Origin: Chondrus crispus
Taxonomy: Eukaryota; Rhodophyta; Florideophyceae; Gigartinales; Gigartinaceae
Reading direction: 5' to 3'
Length of the DNA stretch: 64,000 nucleotides
NCBI RefSeq assembly: GCF_000350225.1
Contig: NW_005179026.1
Coordinates: forward strand, 310,001 to 374,000
Position numbers and translations under genes: made by a program. How positions within the stretch are numbered: the first letter of the stretch is position 1; each line of letters opens with the position of its first letter. Shown here piece after piece: positions 59,590 to 64,000 of this stretch. The notes beneath the pieces were generated by a model. It did not search any database, was not told the origin of the DNA, and was given only the letters and a program-made list of their open reading frames with translations.

Positions 59590-60632
59590 TGTAGTGCAAT
59601 GTGCCTGGCAGGCCGCGAACACAGTCCGACGGTCAAACAGAAAGACGAAAAACAACAACAGCAACAACCACTGCCAATGGCACGCGCTACGGAGCGTTCG
59701 AGACTCCCTTTCCCCTTTTGTGGGCTTGCGGCCCACGGTAGCTCAACTCCGACGGGGGGGGGTTAAGGAAAGATGCCCGGCCCGGGAGGAAAATGGTGGT
59801 AAAGACTTGCGAAGACTTGAGCGCTCGACGAGTGCGGGTTGGGCTTGTCTACATGTAACTGCGGTTCGCTGGGTTGTAAGGCCAATGCTCCACGAGTGTC
59901 TTCAGCACCTTGGGTATAATTCAAGGTCTTCGACAGGGGCTTGCTCAGCACTACCGGACAGGATCGTAACCGTGTAGCAGCGCTACTACCGACGTGTTGC
60001 CCGATGGCTAAAAACACCCTCACCAGCGCGATCGCAATCGCGATAGGTGGTACCAACTCTGTCTTATACAGTAAGACCTTCGACGGAGGCGTCGTTGCAA
60101 CAGCTTTCCGACGGAACTTGAAACAGTAGCAGCGCTACAAAACGTGTTGCGCGATGGCTAAAACACCTACACCAGATCGGTCGCAACCAACTCCAGTGGA
60201 ACCAACACAATTACGGGAAAAATAGAGATAGAGGTAGAAATGAATAGGGAAATAAAGGAAAAAGAAAAGGGGAACCCCCGAGCGCAAAGGATGCCGTACG
60301 CTTAGGTAAAAGGGAGCGTCTTGGTAGAGACGGACTTCGACCAAGGCGACATTCAACTCTGGCAACTCTGGTTACCTTTACTGACTTGGTGGTCAGAGGG
60401 CTAAGGTATATATCGCCCCGCCGGAGTCACTACAGTAGCTCGCAGCGCTAGATCCTAGATCTAATCTAGTGTCATCAAAATTAATGCTAACTAATTAACT
60501 AAATAAAATAAAATAATTAAAAATTAAAACTGTGCAATTATTGACACGTGTGTCCGCCAACCCGGACTACTTTTCATATCCAAATATTTTCCTTTCTTTT
60601 CACCCCCCTTTCCAGGTGCGTATTGCACTACA
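59590..60632 (-). repeat. Element D 5' LTR (1043 bp)
   Basis: TGTAGTGCAATG to TTGCACTACA. TATATAT at 60407-60413, ACACGTGT at 60544-60551, hairpin GTGGGC...GCCCAC at 59720-59736 and CAA-rich run near 59650. The inner end leads to the primer site. Confidence 0.94.
60407..60413 (-). promoter_or_regulatory. TATA box in element D 5' LTR
   Basis: TATATAT on the minus strand (CGATATATACC context), conserved in position with C and G. Likely core promoter of the sense transcript. Confidence 0.6.
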
Positions 60633-60637
60633 GCTTG

Positions 60638-61325
60638 TTCAGCACTACCCGACGGGATCGTAACCGTGTAGCAACGCTACTACCGACGTGTTGCCCGATG
60701 GCTGAGAACACCCTCACCAGCGCGATCGCGATCGCGGTTGGTGGTACCAACTCTGTCTTATACAGTAAGACCTTCGACGGAGGCGTCGTTGCAACAGCCT
60801 TCCTACGGAACTCGAAACAGTAGCAGCGCTACACAACGTGTTGTTCGATGGCTAAAACACCTACACCGGATCGGTCGCAATCAATGCCGATGGCACCAAG
60901 AGATAGAAAAGGATAGAGGCAGAAATAGAAATGGATAAAGAAAAGAGATAGAAATAGGAATGGTAAAGGATAAGAAAAAAAAGGATGGGACGCCGAGCAA
61001 TAGAAAATGTCGTTAGCAGCGTAGAAGTGAAGCGAGTTGCGTGAACGGAAACGCTCTTCGACGAAGGCGAGATCTAACTCCTGCAACTCAGGTAACCTTT
61101 ACTCACTTGGGTTGGTAACTGAACTATGCCCTATAGCCCTGCCGGGGGGAGAACAGTAGCTCCCGGCTCTAGATTCTAGATCTAATTTGTAAATAGAATT
61201 AAATAATTACAATAATCGTGCGCATCGTTGCACACGTGTGTCCTCCAGCCCGGACCACATTATCCAATTTTTTTCCTTTTCTCACTTCCTTTCACCCCCC
61301 TACCCCAGACGGGTATTGCACTACA
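60638..61325 (-). repeat. Element F 3' LTR, second part
   Basis: Continues the LTR begun at 45536, after D and its duplication (60633-60637). Ends TTGCACTACA at 61325. CACACGTGTG at 61231-61240. It has more differences from D than D's two LTRs have from each other, as expected for an older copy. Confidence 0.9.
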
Positions 61326-62163
61326 TATCCTTCTTCTGAGCGTCCTTGGCCACCGCCAACCCCTCGTGTAATCTTCCGATTTTTTTCTTCTCCTTCCACC
61401 TTGCGCGTCCATCCATCGTCCTCTCCCTTCGACCGAAGGTCTCCCCTTGCACTATCTAGTGCTACTTTCCCTCCTACCAGCGCGTGGGAACCCCTTTTTA
61501 AAATGCGGTCGAGCAAAGACAAGACGACCCTTCTTCCACGTGGCTGATGTCCGACACGTCTGTCCCTCCATCGGGACCCTCATCCGAACCGGAGGATCCC
61601 CGTGTATGGTGACGTCGTACCGGTGTTGGATTCTCATACAAGTCCAGCTACCCTCAAGAGCTCCCCTCAATCCCCCGATTACCTCCTCCTCTCGACCCAG
61701 CCGAACCGGCTCTTCATCCGGGTCATACTCCTCTCGTCTCTGCATCGCAGCGATATCCGTCACTTGAGGAGTTACAAGATAAATCCATGCACCATTACCC
61801 CCTACTGTACGCAGCAGCATAGTGGTTCTCCGTGACCGGGGTGCGCGATCTGGACGGCATCGAACGAGACTTCGCTGACGGTGCGGGTATCTTGCCGGGT
61901 AACCTCCCCATGCTAACCGTACGCTCCCATGATTGGCGTACTCGAAGAGCCATTTCTCCATCGATCCTCCGACATTCTTCCCCTCGCGGTCGTCAAGCGC
62001 TGTCAATGCGCTTTATGCAGGCCGTCATTGAACGGCTGGACCTCTCCATGACAGACGCTTTGATTCCTTCCACTTTCTACTGCGACACGTGGAGGTTTCG
62101 CACTGAGGGCGAACGATCTTACTTAGACAATTTCGTAGCGTCAAGCATGGGTGACCCTGTCAG

Positions 62164-62168
62164 GGAGG
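62164..62168 (+). other. Target site duplication GGAGG, left copy (solo LTR)
   Basis: GGAGG at 62164-62168 and again at 63467-63471 directly flank the family-1 LTR. Reading the antisense gene across one copy restores its frame and homology. Confidence 0.92.
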
Positions 62169-62418
62169 TGTAGTATAAACACCCCCAACGGAGAGGGGTG
62201 TATACTCAGTTCTTGCGGAGACCCTCGAGAGGGAGAAGACAAGGGAAGACGGACACCCGCTACGGAACCGGAGCACGGGGCCGGGTAGCGTGGTAGAGCG
62301 GGATCGGGGTAGGACGCGCGCACGGGCGAACGGATCGACGCCTCGACGCCCCGATGCAGTACTGGGTAACGATCCAGTACGGACGGGCGGAAGTGGATCC
62401 GGCTCGTGGGTGTGGTGA

Positions 62419-62514
62419 TTCCTTCTCTGCTGATTCCCTCATATGACTCCCAGTCATTCCTCTCTCACGTCGTTGGCCAACGGCACCTCCCCTTTTGCTC
62501 AGCCGTCATCACAG
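62419..62514. repeat. 96-bp direct repeat, copy 1 (copy 2 at 62941-63036)
   Basis: A 96-base sequence starting TTCCTTCTCTGCTGATTCCC and ending in CATCACAG occurs at 62419-62514 and 62941-63036, 522 bases apart, with no difference that I can see. They border the extra segment of this LTR. The family-1 LTR at 10157 has neither. Confidence 0.9.
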
Positions 62515-62588
62515 GTTATGGGCCTCATTCTACTGCTGCGCACGCGAGTTCGAATCCCACCGTACACCTCCTTCCCACACTACCCAAT

Positions 62589-62711
62589 CACAAGCTCACA
62601 CGTCAACCACCCGACGTTGTTAGAAGCAACCCCTCACAAGCTCACACGTCAACCACCCGACGTTGTTAGAAGCAACCCCTCACAAGCCGACACGTCCCAC
62701 ACCCGACGTAT
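62589..62711. repeat. 46-bp tandem repeat, 2.6 copies
   Basis: Units begin CACAAGCTCACACGTC at 62589 and 62635, identical over 46 bases. A third, diverged, partial unit starts at 62681. It lies inside the extra segment of the solo LTR. Confidence 0.9.
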
Positions 62712-63540
62712 TCAGATGATGCAAAAAACCTCATTTTTCAGGTTCCAAGGTCCACCCGCACTGTAAGACGTCATCAACACGCATCAAAAACCTTCAGGTT
62801 CAGGGTAAACCTGCGCTCATACTTTCAAGTTAATCCGGCAATCCTTCTCATTCAGTCACTCACATACGAGTTCAGGGGGACTGTGGTGATTCCTTCAACT
62901 CTTTCATTGAACTCGTCTGCTCATTCCCACTTTGCGATGCTTCCTTCTCTGCTGATTCCCTCATATGACTCCCAGTCATTCCTCTCTCACGTCGTTGGCC
63001 AACGGCACCTCCCCTTTTGCTCAGCCGTCATCACAGTGGGCGTGCGTTGCGCGTCCTCTACCCGCGCTCAGTGTCGTCTATTGCGCACGAAAGCGAAGGC
63101 GCGCGGTGAGAATAAGCGGGGAGTCGGCCGTAGGCGGTCGGTCGTCGACGAGTCCGTCCTTGTCGCCCTTCCCCGCCGCCGGTCCGCTCCATATTTAATG
63201 TACATAATAGCCTATCATAATAGTACAGTACCGATGTGCTGTAGCGACGTACTGTAGCGGTCGGTCGACACTGTAATACTGTCAGCCGTCGGGGCTGACA
63301 GTATACCTGTGTGTGCTCTTTGGTTCTGCGTGTACATGTGTACACGTGTGTCCCCTGTATTTGGGGGTACACGTGGTGGTACTGTAGAGCATCGAGCCCT
63401 ACAGTAACTGATCCGATTCTGAGTTGATCTAATCTAAAATAAAGCCCCAGGGGGGGTTATGCTACAGGAGGCGGACCGTCGTTGGCATGATCAGCACATC
63501 GTGTCAAAGGATGCAATATTTTGGAAACAGCCCCTCATCC

Positions 63541-64000
63541 TCTTACCCAGTGGGTCACTGAATCTTCCCCTTTTCTATTTTCCCTCTCTTTACCTTCTCT
63601 TTAATTTTCCTTCAATTTTCGTCCTCCTCCTCCTGGGCCACGCCGAGTCGAGTACTCCGGGGTACCGACTTCTTCATCTCTTCCTCCCATGCTACACTCT
63701 CGCAGCATCCTCAACGGGCGGCGATCCTGATTACCTCTCCCCATTTTTTCTACGCGAGACCTCGTCGAGTCGAGTCTCCCAATTAGCCAGGCGTCCGCGA
63801 GACTTCTCTGTTCTGAGTTCTTTCGTCTCTCTTTCGCCGTGCGTTGTCTCTTACCGTCAGCACTTCGTCGTTGTTACTGTATTGTGCTGCGAGCTCGGCT
63901 TTCCCTCGGGGAACGCCACTCTTCCTGTTGTCCGTTCATCATTTCACCTCCTGGCGCCTTCCGTAACCTGTTAGCGCAGGCTGCGTAACAACGCTCTTCG
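63541..64000 (-). other. Element F 3' region, pyrimidine-rich, no gene seen
   Basis: Plus strand is rich in C and T (TTTTCCCTCTCTTTACC), like D's 3' region. An open plus-strand frame passes through it only because it continues from the broken antisense gene. It shows no conserved motif. Confidence 0.55.

Larger units (their letters stand above)
45889..60632 (-). mobile_element. Element D: complete family-2 Ty3/gypsy element, 14.7 kb, with antisense gene
   Basis: Both LTRs are 1043 bp and differ by a few percent by eye. A 5-bp duplication flanks it. Minus-strand order: 5' LTR, primer site, gag, protease, RT, RNase H, integrase, chromodomain, about 4 kb of non-coding DNA, antisense gene (plus strand), purine tract, 3' LTR. 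It is the most complete copy here and a reference for the family, although its genes carry several stops and frameshifts. Confidence 0.94.
62169..63466 (-). repeat. Family-1 solo LTR (1298 bp)
   Basis: Runs from TGTAGTATAA to TTATGCTACA with a 5-bp duplication on both sides and no internal element, so it is a solo LTR left by LTR-LTR recombination. Minus orientation by comparison with 10157-10819 (AATAAA-type and TATA-like sites, CACGTGT near 63343). It holds about 640 extra bases relative to that copy, between 62400 and 63040, containing direct and tandem repeats. Confidence 0.92.
61503..63540 (+). pseudogene. Element F antisense gene (aORF), split by a solo LTR
   Basis: Starts at ATG 61503 (SSKDKTTLLP) on the strand opposite to F. 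It frameshifts early, then follows LEELQDKSM, a TAG before WFSVTGVRD, DGAGILPGNLP, HDWRTRRAISPSIL and LDNFVASSMGDPVRE to 62168. The family-1 solo LTR (62169-63466) interrupts it. It resumes after the duplicated GGAGG with EADRRWHDQHIVSKDAIFWKQPL, then breaks near 63540 into pyrimidine-rich sequence, probably through a deletion into F's 3' region. The order of motifs is the same as in D and C. Confidence 0.84.

Noticed and set aside
62589-62711. CRISPR-like array
   Set aside because: Units are directly adjacent without spacers, there are fewer than three, and they lie inside a eukaryotic LTR.
63459-63974. 171-codon frame at the right end as a new gene
   Set aside because: Its first 30 or so codons are the continuation of F's antisense gene. 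The rest is low-complexity pyrimidine-rich sequence after a deletion joint.

Overview
The window looks like repeat-rich DNA of a eukaryotic nuclear genome. Nearly everything readable is Ty3/gypsy-type LTR retrotransposon: gag with CCHC knuckles, aspartic protease, reverse transcriptase with YLDD, RNase H, DDE integrase and a C-terminal chromodomain. I found no host gene, rRNA, tRNA or CRISPR array. The order RT-RNase H-integrase-chromodomain is that of chromovirus-like Ty3/gypsy elements, which occur in fungi, oomycetes, algae, plants and some animals. The host lineage cannot be fixed from this sequence alone.

Layout. 1-7786: element A (minus), with an unbroken pol and a decayed protease/gag side. 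7787-8217: the 3' part of a family-2 LTR. 8218-10819: the end of a plus-oriented family-1 element, consisting of a long antisense ORF, a purine tract and an LTR. 10820-22215: element B (minus), family 2, whose 5' LTR lies inside the RNase H gene of element G. 22216-29897: the rest of G (plus), ending in its 3' LTR. 29898-32446 and 45058-45535: pieces of an old element E (plus), split by element C (plus, 32447-45057, 5-bp target duplication GCATC). 45536-45888 and 60638-61325: two halves of one LTR of element F (minus), split by element D (minus, 45889-60632, 14.7 kb, duplication GCTTG). F continues to the window end and is itself split by a family-1 solo LTR (62169-63466, duplication GGAGG).

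The main result is an antisense gene, called aORF here. In family-2 elements C, D, F and G, a reading frame of about 570-640 codons lies between pol and the 3' LTR on the strand opposite gag-pol, starting about 100-180 bases from the purine tract/LTR junction. The copies share an N terminus (Met, a few residues, then a DKT/GKT motif), a central region and, where present, a C terminus with a common stop. A distant but apparently related frame sits in the same antisense position beside a family-1 LTR (8218-10101). It is open for 628 codons, while most sense genes nearby are decayed. I do not recognise its protein family.

B and D share three UAG codons inside gag, the gag/PR junction and RT, whereas their other nonsense codons are private and mixed. 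C has nearly identical LTR sequence but badly decayed genes and an integrase lacking its third catalytic residue. Both facts suggest defective copies that were moved by proteins supplied in trans, or else tolerated stops.
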